This document shows, piece after piece, positions 1 to 7,626 of a stretch of DNA of 9,648 nucleotides. Every line of letters starts with the position of its first letter. Position 1 is the first letter of the stretch. Location: assembly GCA_027335965.1 (NCBI GenBank), contig DAHWGZ010000056.1, positions 1 through 9,648 on the forward strand, given 5' to 3'. Source of the DNA: Acidiferrobacter sp. Lineage in GTDB: Bacteria > Pseudomonadota > Gammaproteobacteria > Acidiferrobacterales > Acidiferrobacteraceae. Under the pieces are notes generated by a model that did no database searches, was not told the DNA's origin, and worked only from the letters and a program-made list of their open reading frames with translations. Both the position numbers and the translations under genes were made by a program.

Positions 1-53
1 GCGTGCGGGATGCGCAGGCGGAACTGCTGGCGGAGTACGGCGAGCCAAGCTGA
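1..53 (+). CDS. C-terminal end of an unidentified gene cut by the window start
   Basis: Reading from position 3, the + strand has an open frame of 16 codons ending in TGA at 51-53, giving VRDAQAELLAEYGEPS. The composition (acidic, amphipathic, GC-rich third positions) is what a real proteobacterial C-terminus looks like. The stop lies 22 bases from the convergent ppx stop, a typical tail-to-tail arrangement. Too little is visible to name the product. It could equally be a chance open frame, so the call rests on context and composition only. Confidence 0.35.
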   Translation, partial: VRDAQAELLAEYGEPS

Positions 54-75
54 GACGGGAATGGCAGGCGGGATC

Positions 76-1632
76 CTAGCCGTTCAAAAGAAAGCGGACG
101 CCGCCTTTTTGCATGTCCGCAAGCTCGGGACCGAGCTCCCGCCAAAAGGCATCGCGCATGAGATGGGCGCGCAAGGGCGTGCTGATCTCGAGCGTGCTGG
201 CCCGCGCGGCGAGATGCCATGGCGCGCGCCGGCTGCTGATGGCAAGCAACCGCTCGATCCGCAGGAGCGCCACGACGATGCGCGTGAGGATCGCCAAACG
301 CACCGCGGCCTCCCCAAAGGACCGTTTTATGCCGACCACCGCGGGCTGCGTCCACTTGCCGCGATGCATGGCAATCAGCATGCCGAGCAGCGCCTGTTCG
401 CGCGGCGCGAAACCCGCCAATTCCGCGTGCGTCACGATATAGGCGCTGTGCCGCTCATAGCGAAGACGATTGATGGCCGTCCCGCAGGCATGGAGCTGCA
501 CCGCCCATCCCAGGAAGCGCCGGTCCTCCAGCGACAGGCGCCAGGGCCCCGCCACCATCTCAAAGAGGGTATCGATGCGCTCGGCTACCCCGGCACCACT
601 GGGATCCGGCCAGCGCGCGGCAAAGCGCGCGATCGCGTCGTTGCGCACGTCCTCCCCGGACAGGCGGCCGATCAGATCCCTCAGGATTCCTTCACGCAAG
701 GCGCCCTTCGCGACCTCCATCGTGGTGATCTCCAACACCTCAAAGAGCGCGATCACGATGGCGAGCCCGCCGGCGAACACCGGGGCCCGCTCGGTCGCGA
801 GACCGGGCAGCACCAACCTGTCGACGTGACGCTGGGCCACGACCCGCTCCTGGAGCGCCGCCAGCGCGCTGGCGGTGAGCCCTCCCGCGGTGAAACCCAG
901 TTCGCGTGCCACGGCATCGACGGCGCGGATGGTCCCCGAGGATCCCACCGCCCGCTCCCAGTGCGCCGCGCGCAGCCGCTCGCGCAGAGGCATCAGCTGA
1001 TGCCGGGCGAAGGTGACGGCCTGGGCGAACCGCGCCTCGGTGAGCAGATGGCCGGCAAGCAGCCGATCCGTCAAGGTGACGCAACCCATGGTCACGCTCT
1101 CCAGCACCTCCGCGCGCCCACCCACGCCCACGATGAGTTCCGTGCTTCCACCCCCGATATCGACCACCAATGCGCGGGCCTCGGCGGCGATTCCGGGGCT
1201 TACGCCACGATAGATGAGGCGCGCCTCCTCGATGCCGGACACCACCTCCACCGGCACGCCGAGCCGCGCCTGGGCCTTATACAAGAAGGACTCGGCGCCC
1301 ACCGCCTGACGCAGGGTATTGGTGCCGACCACGCGCACGAGCTCGGGACGCCATAGCGCAAGGCGCTGTCCAAAGCGCCGCAAGCAGGCCAGCGCCGCCT
1401 TGGCGGCCACCGGCCGGATATGCTGCTTGTGGTCGAGTCCCGACCCGAAACGCAGCATCTCCCGCAGCTTGTCGACCACGACCGGCTCGCCGTTCTCCAC
1501 CTTGGCGATCACGAGATGAAAGCTGTTTGAACCGAGATCCACGGCGGCGATGACCGGACTGCGGTTGCGCGCCATGCGCTTTACGATCTTCTTGGGAGCC
1601 CGCGAGGCGGCCTTGGCTAGGGCTTTGGGCAT
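76..1632 (-). CDS. ppx: Ppx/GppA-family exopolyphosphatase
   Basis: Cytosolic phosphatase of the ASKHA (actin/Hsp70-like) fold that removes terminal phosphates from polyphosphate; relatives also hydrolyse pppGpp to ppGpp. The 518 residues match the long two-module enzymes (E. coli PPX is about 510). Visible motifs are the phosphate-1 loop VDLGSNS (31-37), VGTNTLRQA (102-110), the SGIEEAR motif with the catalytic Glu (E135 or E136), the phosphate-2 loop DIGGGST (158-164) and SSGTIRAV (231-238). The C-terminal HD-like module has LHACGTAI (380-387), ERHSAYIV (393-400) and HRG (423-425). The first 19 residues are basic and lie before the conserved start, and neither candidate ATG has a strong Shine-Dalgarno. 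A start at 1575 (MARNRSPVIAAVDLG) is therefore equally possible. The gene is divergent from the MFS gene and convergent with the partial gene at 1-53. Whether polyphosphate or pppGpp is the main substrate cannot be read from the sequence. Confidence 0.93.
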   Translation of the reverse strand: MPKALAKAASRAPKKIVKRMARNRSPVIAAVDLGSNSFHLVIAKVENGEPVVVDKLREMLRFGSGLDHKQHIRPVAAKAALACLRRFGQRLALWRPELVRVVGTNTLRQAVGAESFLYKAQARLGVPVEVVSGIEEARLIYRGVSPGIAAEARALVVDIGGGSTELIVGVGGRAEVLESVTMGCVTLTDRLLAGHLLTEARFAQAVTFARHQLMPLRERLRAAHWERAVGSSGTIRAVDAVARELGFTAGGLTASALAALQERVVAQRHVDRLVLPGLATERAPVFAGGLAIVIALFEVLEITTMEVAKGALREGILRDLIGRLSGEDVRNDAIARFAARWPDPSGAGVAERIDTLFEMVAGPWRLSLEDRRFLGWAVQLHACGTAINRLRYERHSAYIVTHAELAGFAPREQALLGMLIAMHRGKWTQPAVVGIKRSFGEAAVRLAILTRIVVALLRIERLLAISSRRAPWHLAARASTLEISTPLRAHLMRDAFWRELGPELADMQKGGVRFLLNG

Positions 1633-1665
1633 GGGATCGGCCTATCCGTCAACACAATAGTCGCG

Positions 1666-1694
1666 AGTCTGGCGAATCCCGGTGACGATGACAA
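1666..1694 (-). promoter_or_regulatory. Weak candidate sigma-70 promoter for ppx
   Basis: On the - strand TTGTCA (plus coordinates 1689-1694) matches the -35 consensus at five of six bases. It is followed after 17 bases by CAGACT (1666-1671), a poor -10 matching at three of six. It would place the transcript start about 25 bases ahead of the ATG at 1632. The match is weak in a GC-rich region and is given as a candidate only. Confidence 0.22.
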
Positions 1695-1762
1695 GACAAT
1701 GCGCGCAAGCCTCGCGGGGCGGCCCGGCGGGCAGGGACCCCGCGAGGACCGCCACGGCGCTA

Positions 1763-1790
1763 TTGCGGCTGGTCATGAACGCGCTACACT
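1763..1790 (+). promoter_or_regulatory. Candidate sigma-70 promoter for the MFS gene
   Basis: TTGCGG (1763-1768) and TACACT (1785-1790) are separated by 16 bases in the ppx/MFS divergent region. TACACT matches the -10 consensus at four of six. Transcription would begin near 1797, about 20 bases ahead of the ATG at 1817 and downstream of the earlier in-frame ATG at 1682. This supports the 1817 start. The remainder of the 184-base divergent region shows nothing else I can support. Confidence 0.3.
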
Positions 1791-1816
1791 CAAACCCTTG
1801 CTTCCGATGGCGTCCC

Positions 1817-3004
1817 ATGTCCCACACTGAAGGTCCCCGCGCCGCGTCCGTGGCGCCTCTGTCCTCCGGCTTGCTCGGATTTCTTGCCTTCCTGGCCGGC
1901 GCCACCGTCGCGAACCTGTACTACAGCCAGCCGCTGCTCGCGCAAATCGCCAAGAGCTTCCATGTCGCGCCCGGCCGCGCCAGCCTCGTGACCGTCGCGA
2001 CCCAAATCGGCTATGCCGCGGGCCTCATGCTCATCGTGCCCCTCGGCGATGGCCAGGAGCGCAAACGCCTCATCGTCACGACCACCGGGCTCATAGCCGG
2101 CGCCCTGCTGCTGGTGACGCTGAGCCCGGACCTGCCGACTTTGCTCGCGGCCTGCCTCCTCATGGGGCTTGTCACCACCGTTCCGCAACTGCTCGTCCCT
2201 TATACCGCAACCCTCGCCGATCCGGCGCGCCGCGGACGCGCGGTGGGCCTCGTCATGAGCGGCCTCCTGGTCGGCATCATCGTGTCCCGGGCCCTGAGCG
2301 GCTTCGGGGCCTTTCTTGGATGGCGCGCCATCTACGCGATCGCGGCCGGCGCCATGGCCCTGTGCGCGGCCGCCGCCGCCCGCCTCCTGCCCCGCCAGCC
2401 GCCATCCCAATCGGCCACGCACAAGGATCTGCTCCGATCCCTGGTGATGCTTTGGCGGCAGGAGCCCCTGCTCCGCCTCCACGCCTTCCTCGGCGCCATG
2501 GGCTTTGCCGCCTTCAACGCTTTTTGGACGCCGCTCATCTTTCATTACGCAAGCCTGTTTCCGGGCGACGCGAGCCGCATGGTGGGAATTACGGGATTCA
2601 TCGGCGTGAGCGGCGCCCTGGCGGCCCCCCTTTCGGGCCGGCTGTCCGAACGCATCGGCGCGCGCGGCATCAACGGCGCGTTCCTTGGGCTCATAGTGCT
2701 CGCATTCCTGATCTTGTGGAAAGCGGGTGATTCCCTTCTTGGCATCGGCGTCGGCGCGGCACTGCTCGACGCCGGCGTCCAGGGCAGTCATGTCTCGAAC
2801 CAGACGCGCATCTACACCCTCGGCGGCGCTGTCCGAAATCGCCTGACGGCCCTCTACATGACCACCTACTTCGTGGGCGGGGCCCTCGGATCGTTCGTGG
2901 GGACCTGGGCCTGGCAGGAGGCGGGGTGGCCTGCGGTGTGCGCAAGCGGCGCGGCCTTCGCGCTCGCCGCGCAAGCGCGCCTCTTTGCCGGCCGCCGGCA
3001 ATGA
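1817..3004 (+). CDS. Major facilitator superfamily transporter (AraJ/YnfM-like)
   Basis: Inner-membrane secondary transporter of 395 residues, the usual length for a 12-TM drug/metabolite exporter of the AraJ/YnfM-like MFS group. The first helix leads into ANLYYSQPLLAQIA (32-45), a hallmark of this group. The second helix (TQIGYAAGL) precedes the TM2-TM3 loop PLGDGQERKRL (75-85), a degenerate motif A. The second half carries HVSNQTRIYTL and the RNRLTALYMTTYFVGG segment typical of the same group. Hydrophobic segments run throughout, with a basic central loop (LPRQPPSQSATHKD). An ATG at 1682 would add 45 residues without hydrophobic or family character and lies upstream of the candidate promoter, so 1817 is preferred. 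The Shine-Dalgarno for 1817 is poor. The substrate cannot be deduced; efflux is the family-based guess. The gene stands alone, with 248 bases before purU. Confidence 0.92.
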   Translation: MSHTEGPRAASVAPLSSGLLGFLAFLAGATVANLYYSQPLLAQIAKSFHVAPGRASLVTVATQIGYAAGLMLIVPLGDGQERKRLIVTTTGLIAGALLLVTLSPDLPTLLAACLLMGLVTTVPQLLVPYTATLADPARRGRAVGLVMSGLLVGIIVSRALSGFGAFLGWRAIYAIAAGAMALCAAAAARLLPRQPPSQSATHKDLLRSLVMLWRQEPLLRLHAFLGAMGFAAFNAFWTPLIFHYASLFPGDASRMVGITGFIGVSGALAAPLSGRLSERIGARGINGAFLGLIVLAFLILWKAGDSLLGIGVGAALLDAGVQGSHVSNQTRIYTLGGAVRNRLTALYMTTYFVGGALGSFVGTWAWQEAGWPAVCASGAAFALAAQARLFAGRRQ

Positions 3005-3252
3005 CCGGGCGGCCACTACCCCATCCGCCCGCAAGGCCCGCCGGATCCGCTCATGGGCAGGCGCCAGGATGGTACCCCGGCGCGTGGCGATCGAGGGGTT
3101 TCCCGGGCACGAGCCCGCGATCTCCATCGCGAAGCGGCTAAAGCCGAGGCCGCGCGCCACGCATCGCCGGCGGCAAGCGCGCGGGACCTCCTTCCTTTAG
3201 GGGGCGGGAGGGTGTCAAAATGGCGGCCTGTCGCCACCTCCCCGGAGCCCTG

Positions 3253-4107
3253 ATGCCCCGCCGTTACACGCTGACACTCTCCTGTCCCGACCGTGTCGGC
3301 ATCGTCGCCGCGGTAAGCGGCCTCATCGCCGCCCATGGTGGCTGGATCACCGAGGCCAACCATCATTCCGACCCCGAGGGCGGCCGTTTCTTCATGCGCC
3401 AGGAGATCCTCGCCGACTCCCTGCCCTTCGATGTCGCGGCCTTCCGGGAACGGCTTGCCCCGATCGCGGCGGAATTCGCCATGGATTGGCGGGTGGTCGA
3501 CAGCGCCCGCAAAAAGCGCGTGGTGATCCTGGTCTCGCAGCTCGGCCACTGCCTCTACGACCTGCTGGCCCGCTGGCAGGCCCACGAATGGGACATCGAG
3601 ATCCCGTGCGTCATATCGAATCACGACACGCACCGGGGGTTCGTGGAATGGCACGGCATCCCCTTTCAGCACGTGCCTATGAACGCCGGCGACAAGACCG
3701 CGGCCTTCGCGCGCATCGCCGAACTGTTCGAGGAGGCGCGGGGCGACATCATGGTCCTCGCCCGCTACATGCAGATCCTCCCCGACACCCTGTGTCGGCG
3801 CTACCCCAACCGCATCATCAACATCCATCATGGCTTCTTGCCGAGCTTCAAGGGCGCCAAGCCCTATCACCAAGCCTATGAACGAGGCGTCAAACTCGTC
3901 GGCGCCACCTGCCATTATGTGACCTCGGACCTGGATGACGGTCCGATCATCGAGCAAGACGTGGTGCGCGTCGACCATTCCGACGACCCATCGGATCTCG
4001 TGCGCTACGGCCGCGACATCGAGAAGGCGGTGTTGGCGCGTGGGCTTGGTTACCATCTGGATGACCGCGTCCTGATCCACGGCCGGCGCACCGTCGTTTT
4101 TCGGTAA
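3253..4107 (+). CDS. purU: Formyltetrahydrofolate deformylase
   Basis: Hydrolyses 10-formyltetrahydrofolate to formate and tetrahydrofolate in the cytosol, balancing one-carbon pools and feeding formate to PurT. The 284 residues are the family length. An N-terminal ACT domain (about 5-82, beginning YTLTLSCPDRVGIVAA) is followed by a PurN-like formyltransferase fold (about 88-284). Catalytic Asn190, His192 and Asp228 are visible in INIHHGFLPSFKGAKPY (189-205) and TSDLDDGPIIEQD (224-236). The start is ambiguous. The ATG at 3253 has GGAG five bases upstream and begins where homologues begin. An in-frame ATG at 3220 has a stronger GGGAGGG (3206-3212) seven bases upstream and would add 11 residues (MAACRHLPGAL) lacking family character. 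I choose 3253 on homology. The gene appears monocistronic. The 248 bases between the MFS gene and this one hold only a weak -10-like CAAAAT at 3216-3221. Confidence 0.95.
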   Translation: MPRRYTLTLSCPDRVGIVAAVSGLIAAHGGWITEANHHSDPEGGRFFMRQEILADSLPFDVAAFRERLAPIAAEFAMDWRVVDSARKKRVVILVSQLGHCLYDLLARWQAHEWDIEIPCVISNHDTHRGFVEWHGIPFQHVPMNAGDKTAAFARIAELFEEARGDIMVLARYMQILPDTLCRRYPNRIINIHHGFLPSFKGAKPYHQAYERGVKLVGATCHYVTSDLDDGPIIEQDVVRVDHSDDPSDLVRYGRDIEKAVLARGLGYHLDDRVLIHGRRTVVFR

Positions 4108-4111
4108 ATAT

Positions 4112-4137
4112 CCCCCGGCAGAGCCGGGGGCTTTAGT
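4112..4137 (+). terminator. Rho-independent-type hairpin after purU
   Basis: A perfect 8-bp stem CCCCCGGC (4112-4119) / GCCGGGGG (4123-4130) with loop AGA begins five bases after the purU stop and is followed by CTTTAGTTT. The T tract is interrupted, so termination efficiency is uncertain. The same hairpin sits downstream of the IS200-type fragment on the - strand. It may therefore serve both directions or derive from the insertion element's end. Confidence 0.6.
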
Positions 4138-4142
4138 TTGTG

Positions 4143-4159
4143 AGCCGCTCAAAGCGGCT
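4143..4159. repeat. Inverted repeat (stem-loop) between purU and the transposase remnant
   Basis: AGCCGCT (4143-4149) pairs perfectly with AGCGGCT (4153-4159) around a CAA loop, 12 bases after the previous hairpin. Subterminal stem-loops are characteristic of IS200/IS605 element ends, where TnpA recognises them as single strands. This one lies on the 3' side of the TnpA remnant, so it may be a relic of such an end. Confidence 0.4.
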
Positions 4160-4192
4160 ATAGGGGGTCGCTCACGCGGCCCCGGTTCTTGG

Positions 4193-4212
4193 GGGCCACC
4201 GGATGGTGGCCC
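4193..4212. repeat. Inverted repeat (stem-loop) directly beyond the TnpA stop codon
   Basis: GGGCCACC (4193-4200) and GGTGGCCC (4205-4212) form a perfect 8-bp stem with loop GGAT, one base from the stop codon of the leftward transposase fragment at 4214-4216. It could be a transcription terminator for leftward transcripts from the helicase gene or a relic of the insertion-sequence end. No T run follows on the - strand, which weakens the terminator reading. Confidence 0.45.
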
Positions 4213-4213
4213 G

Positions 4214-4465
4214 TCAACGCCAGTGGTTCATTGGGTCCTGGCGCTGATCTTCTTTCTCTTGGTTTCGGATGTACTCCCGGATGGCGGCCTCATCCCGCCC
4301 GACCGTGGAGACGAAGTATCCCCGGGCCCGGAAGTGCAATCCTCCGAAGTTGCGTTTCCGTTCCCCATACACGCGTGCCAGAAACCATAGAGAATTGTGG
4401 GTAATGGAAAGGTTTACATGGTGCCTACAACCGAACAGCGAACATTCGGGAAACGACATCACCAT
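4214..4465 (-). pseudogene. tnpA: IS200/IS605-family TnpA transposase, C-terminal remnant
   Basis: The leftward 83-codon open frame has recognisable TnpA sequence from about residue 29 (position 4381) to the stop: LARVYGERKRNF, HFRARGYFVSTVGRDEA and IREYIRNQEKEDQ. This is the C-terminal third of the Y1 transposases that move IS200/IS605 elements as single-stranded DNA. The catalytic tyrosine helix is present as YIRNQ (Tyr65, codon 4271-4273; Gln69), matching the family YxxxQ motif. A whole TnpA is about 130-150 residues. The N-terminal half with the HUH histidine pair is missing, and a stretch reading RHHVNLSI (14-21) may be a decayed, internally deleted copy of it. The first residues overlap the helicase stop by 7 bases. 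No tnpB is present. It is not expected to be active, though it could be mobilised in trans if its ends survive. Confidence 0.75.
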
Positions 4466-7400
4466 TCAGCGACGTTAGCTTGTTTGACCGCGATTGCCTC
4501 GGCGATCCCGCAGATGCCGACAAAGTCGCAATTCGCGCAACGCCGCTTTCCCTCTCCTCGATCGGCCGGACCGTGATAAAATGCGCGGTCGCGGATACGC
4601 GATGCGGTAAAGGCGACAGTCTTTCTCGCCCGATTCAGTGCATCCTCATCTAAAGGTACCCGCAATTCCGAATTATCCTTGCCATCGGCGTCAAGGTATC
4701 GGACAAGCCCTTGCTCTGGCTGATATTCGAGTTCCTTCTTGGTTGCGACCGCGTACAGGGAGACTTGCAGCTTCATCTCCTCCTCGTCGAGCTTCTGATG
4801 CCTGTCAGAATCTGGGTCGCCTGATTTGAAGTCAATCAATGTGACCCGAGGCGGGTCGTCCTGCCGAACAATGTCGATCGCCCCGGAGACCAGCGCGCCG
4901 CCGTTGCCGTCCTCATACTCGATCAGTGTCTCGAATTCCTTCTCCGGCTCGAATGCCAGTCGCCCCATCTCACCCGCATATTGTTGAACATAGTCGGCAA
5001 CGATCTTCAGGCCCTTGGCCCTCATGTTGTCCGCGGGATCGCCCGTTGTGTATCGGAGATAGAAGAGGCCTTTATCCAGTAGTTTTTGAATGTTAATTTC
5101 CAACTTTTTCCGGTTTGAAGCGAATGCTGCCCATTTTTTTGGATCAGCATGAATCGCCCGCATCAAGTTGTGCACACCGCGCCCATAACCGAAAGCTTGA
5201 TCAATAGTGGGCGCGAAACCAAGCACCTTGCGCAGGTAGAAGTCGTGCGGACACTCAAGGTAGTACCGCAGGTCGGAGAATGAGGTGCTCAACCTGACAT
5301 CGCGACGATGTTCCTTGGGCGCATATCTGAGCGCATCGAGCAATTCGCCGGATGCCGCGGTAACCATTCCGCCGATCTCGGCGACGACGAGCTTCAATTC
5401 CTTGATGAACTTCGAGGTTCTGCTCCCGGAGTGGCTGATGAACAAAAAGCGCTCCGCACGGGTCATAGCAACATACATAAGGCGCCGTTCGCCGTCGTGG
5501 TTCTCATTATCGGCAAGTCCGGCAATGTCGATTTTCTTCACGATATCGCCGTCCAACGGTAGCCGGGGGACCCTGGAGGCGAAGCTGCTTGGAAAACGCT
5601 GAGCGTTCACGTCCGCAAGGAATACGGCTGGGAACTCAAGCCCCTTGACGGCATGAATAGTGCTTATAGTGACGGCATCCGGCCGGACCATGAGAGGCTG
5701 CTCTTCGACACGACCTTCCTCCGCCCCATACTGACAAAGTCCGATGATCTGCCAAGCGTAACCCTTTGCGCTGGTCCAGCCCGGCGTTTCTATACCCGTA
5801 ATCAGCGAGCTAAGCGCACCTAAATGGAACAGCGCGGCTTGGCCCCGGCCGGAATCGGTATCCCAAGCATCGACTTCCGCCTCCGACAGCAATAGATGAA
5901 ATAGCTGCTGGGGGAAAACCCGCCTCAGCGTGTTACGTGCCTTCAAAAAGGTACGCAGTTTTGGCGTGCGGAAAATCGCGGCCTCGCTTGAGCTGAGGTA
6001 CCTACCCTCACCGACGCGTCGGCAGATCGCCCGCGCAGCGCGCAAAACGCGATCCTCCACGTCTCTGTCGAATGGTAAGCCTGTTTGCCGCAAGGCTTTA
6101 GCGGCTTCCTTCAGTACCGTTTCTGGTTCCGGTGCACAACCGAGGACAGTATCGATCCGATTCGGAAGACTTTTTGGGTTGATATCCGAACCAATGAACA
6201 CCTGACAGCCCGCTGAGATCGCCAGCGCAGCTATGAAGAACAATATCTCCGGCTGGGAGAATAGATCCGGACCTGCCCGGACGACGCACGGAATCCCAGA
6301 GGACTCAAGGGCCTTCATGTAGGTGCGAACGTCGGTGGAGGACCGAACCAGGATAGCCATGTCCGAAAGGGTAAGCCCTCGGTGCGAACCGTCCTTTTTG
6401 TCGTGCAGGGCGCCTTCCGCCTCGGACGGAACCAATATGCGGATGGCCTCCGCAATCCATCCGGCTTCTTGCATACGGTCGTTGAAGCTGACCAGCGCCA
6501 TGTGCGATGGGTGCTGATCCTTCCGCGCCTTGTTCCCGGCCTTCATTGCCGGAGTCTTCATCGTCCGGATAGGTGAGATGCTTTCGGCCCACCTGTTTGC
6601 GAGCGCAATGATCCGAGGTGTCGAGCGGAAGTTCTCCTCAAGATCTACGACCTGAGCCTCGGAAGACTTGGCAAACAGCTCCCACAACTCGGCGATGATC
6701 TCGACCTTGGCGCCACGAAATCCGTAAATCGACTGCCGATGATCACCGACCGCCGTCAGGCGGCCGCTTGATTCCGTGAGGAGATCAAGCAGTCTCCGTT
6801 GAACCGGGTTGATATCTTGAACCTCGTCGACGACGAGATGAATCCGCCGGTTCACGATCTCCTGCCGCCGTTTTGTATCCGACCGGAGCCGCCGGAGAAA
6901 TTCGGTCTGCGACGTGCTAAAGTCGAGGAAGCGGCGGCACCGGAGGTAGGCATAGTAGCGCGCTGCTGCCCGGGAGAACGCCGTAGCCTCGTCCGTGCCG
7001 CCAACATCGGTCAGTAATCGCGCCGCCTTACACCATTCGCTTTCCGGTTCCCCGAGCTCGACCGGCGGGTGTTCCGAGGACAGCTCGACTTCGAAACCAT
7101 CGCTCTCGTGCAACTGATCATAGGCCTGGATGAAGTTTTCAAGCGCAGCGAACTGACCTTTGCCGGTTGCCTCCTTGAGGGACTTCAAGCCAAGCAGACC
7201 ATTGAAACCGTGCAGGATCAATGCCGCACGCGCCCCTTCGTCTAGAATGTCGTAATTGTGATAGTCATCCGACCAATATTCGCGGATCTTTGCCAGGCAG
7301 TAGCCGTGGATTGTCCCCACGTACATCCCGCCGAGCGATACCTCTTCACTGGCGGGAGTAATCGCTTCCAGCCAACTGCGGATGCGAAATTTCATTTCTT

Positions 7401-7614
7401 CAGCGGCGCGCTCTGTAAAGGTGAACGCGACGATCGCATCTTTGGAGACACTTTCGATGCCCACCCACCAAGCGATCCGCCGCGCCATGACTTCTGTTTT
7501 TCCCGACCCCGCTCCGGCCACCACCAGCACATGGCGCTTTGAGGAGGTGACCGCCCGGCATTGGGCATCGGTAAGGTCCTTTCGCAGGACCGAGGCGATC
7601 TGGTCGCGATCCAT
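4459..7614 (-). CDS. UvrD/PcrA-like superfamily 1 helicase fused to a RecB/AddB-type Fe-S nuclease
   Basis: A 1051-residue ATP-dependent DNA translocase/helicase with a C-terminal PD-(D/E)XK nuclease, predicted to unwind and degrade DNA. The helicase core is complete: Q motif LTDAQ (14-18), Walker A AGAGSGKT (33-40), Ia FTFTERAAEEM (64-74), Walker B VVDEVQD (261-267), III GDHRQSIYGFRGA (290-302), IV LEENFRS (325-331), V TISTIHAVKGLEFP (649-662) and VI RRLMYVAMTRAER (710-722). The nuclease domain (about 775-1040) has SDLRYYLECP with Cys788, GRGVH with His815, GAIDIV with Asp914, LIDFKSG with Asp928 and Lys930, and LQVSLYA with Gln950 and Tyr954. Cys1026, Cys1029 and Cys1035 join Cys788 as the four-cysteine 4Fe-4S set seen in AddB-type nucleases. 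All expected catalytic residues are present, so it looks active. It follows vsr by 12 bases, with AAGGGA (7619-7624) as ribosome binding site. It is neither RecB nor AddA by context, since no RecC, RecD or AddB partner is present. A defence effector or phage-DNA degradation role is inferred. Base composition is less GC-rich than the genes left of 4107. Confidence 0.93.
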   Translation of the reverse strand: MDRDQIASVLRKDLTDAQCRAVTSSKRHVLVVAGAGSGKTEVMARRIAWWVGIESVSKDAIVAFTFTERAAEEMKFRIRSWLEAITPASEEVSLGGMYVGTIHGYCLAKIREYWSDDYHNYDILDEGARAALILHGFNGLLGLKSLKEATGKGQFAALENFIQAYDQLHESDGFEVELSSEHPPVELGEPESEWCKAARLLTDVGGTDEATAFSRAAARYYAYLRCRRFLDFSTSQTEFLRRLRSDTKRRQEIVNRRIHLVVDEVQDINPVQRRLLDLLTESSGRLTAVGDHRQSIYGFRGAKVEIIAELWELFAKSSEAQVVDLEENFRSTPRIIALANRWAESISPIRTMKTPAMKAGNKARKDQHPSHMALVSFNDRMQEAGWIAEAIRILVPSEAEGALHDKKDGSHRGLTLSDMAILVRSSTDVRTYMKALESSGIPCVVRAGPDLFSQPEILFFIAALAISAGCQVFIGSDINPKSLPNRIDTVLGCAPEPETVLKEAAKALRQTGLPFDRDVEDRVLRAARAICRRVGEGRYLSSSEAAIFRTPKLRTFLKARNTLRRVFPQQLFHLLLSEAEVDAWDTDSGRGQAALFHLGALSSLITGIETPGWTSAKGYAWQIIGLCQYGAEEGRVEEQPLMVRPDAVTISTIHAVKGLEFPAVFLADVNAQRFPSSFASRVPRLPLDGDIVKKIDIAGLADNENHDGERRLMYVAMTRAERFLFISHSGSRTSKFIKELKLVVAEIGGMVTAASGELLDALRYAPKEHRRDVRLSTSFSDLRYYLECPHDFYLRKVLGFAPTIDQAFGYGRGVHNLMRAIHADPKKWAAFASNRKKLEINIQKLLDKGLFYLRYTTGDPADNMRAKGLKIVADYVQQYAGEMGRLAFEPEKEFETLIEYEDGNGGALVSGAIDIVRQDDPPRVTLIDFKSGDPDSDRHQKLDEEEMKLQVSLYAVATKKELEYQPEQGLVRYLDADGKDNSELRVPLDEDALNRARKTVAFTASRIRDRAFYHGPADRGEGKRRCANCDFVGICGIAEAIAVKQANVAEW

Positions 7615-7626
7615 GGCTTCCCTTGG

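Noticed and set aside
10..1356. Long + strand open frame of 448 codons opposite ppx
   Set aside because: It lies entirely antisense to a gene with full Ppx/GppA motifs. Its translation is Arg/His/Gly-rich without any family pattern, as expected of an antisense shadow in GC-rich DNA.
2985..3001. Perfect 7-bp stem-loop TTGCCGG/CCGGCAA ending just before the MFS stop codon
   Set aside because: It lies inside the coding sequence and is not followed by a T run. Short GC-rich inverted repeats are expected by chance here, so I do not call it a terminator.
1790..3160. Long - strand open frame of 456 codons opposite the MFS gene, extending into the 3005-3252 intergenic stretch
   Set aside because: Most of it is an antisense shadow rich in Arg, Gly and Ala. 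Its first 50 or so residues lie in the intergenic stretch and look slightly more protein-like, but I recognise no family and see no good ribosome binding site.
3016..4152. - strand open frame of 378 codons opposite purU
   Set aside because: It is antisense to a gene with clear ACT and formyltransferase motifs and has no recognisable domains; it starts within the terminator hairpin region.
4638..7542. Several short + strand open frames within the helicase-nuclease gene
   Set aside because: All are antisense to a gene with a complete set of helicase and nuclease motifs, and none has a recognisable domain.
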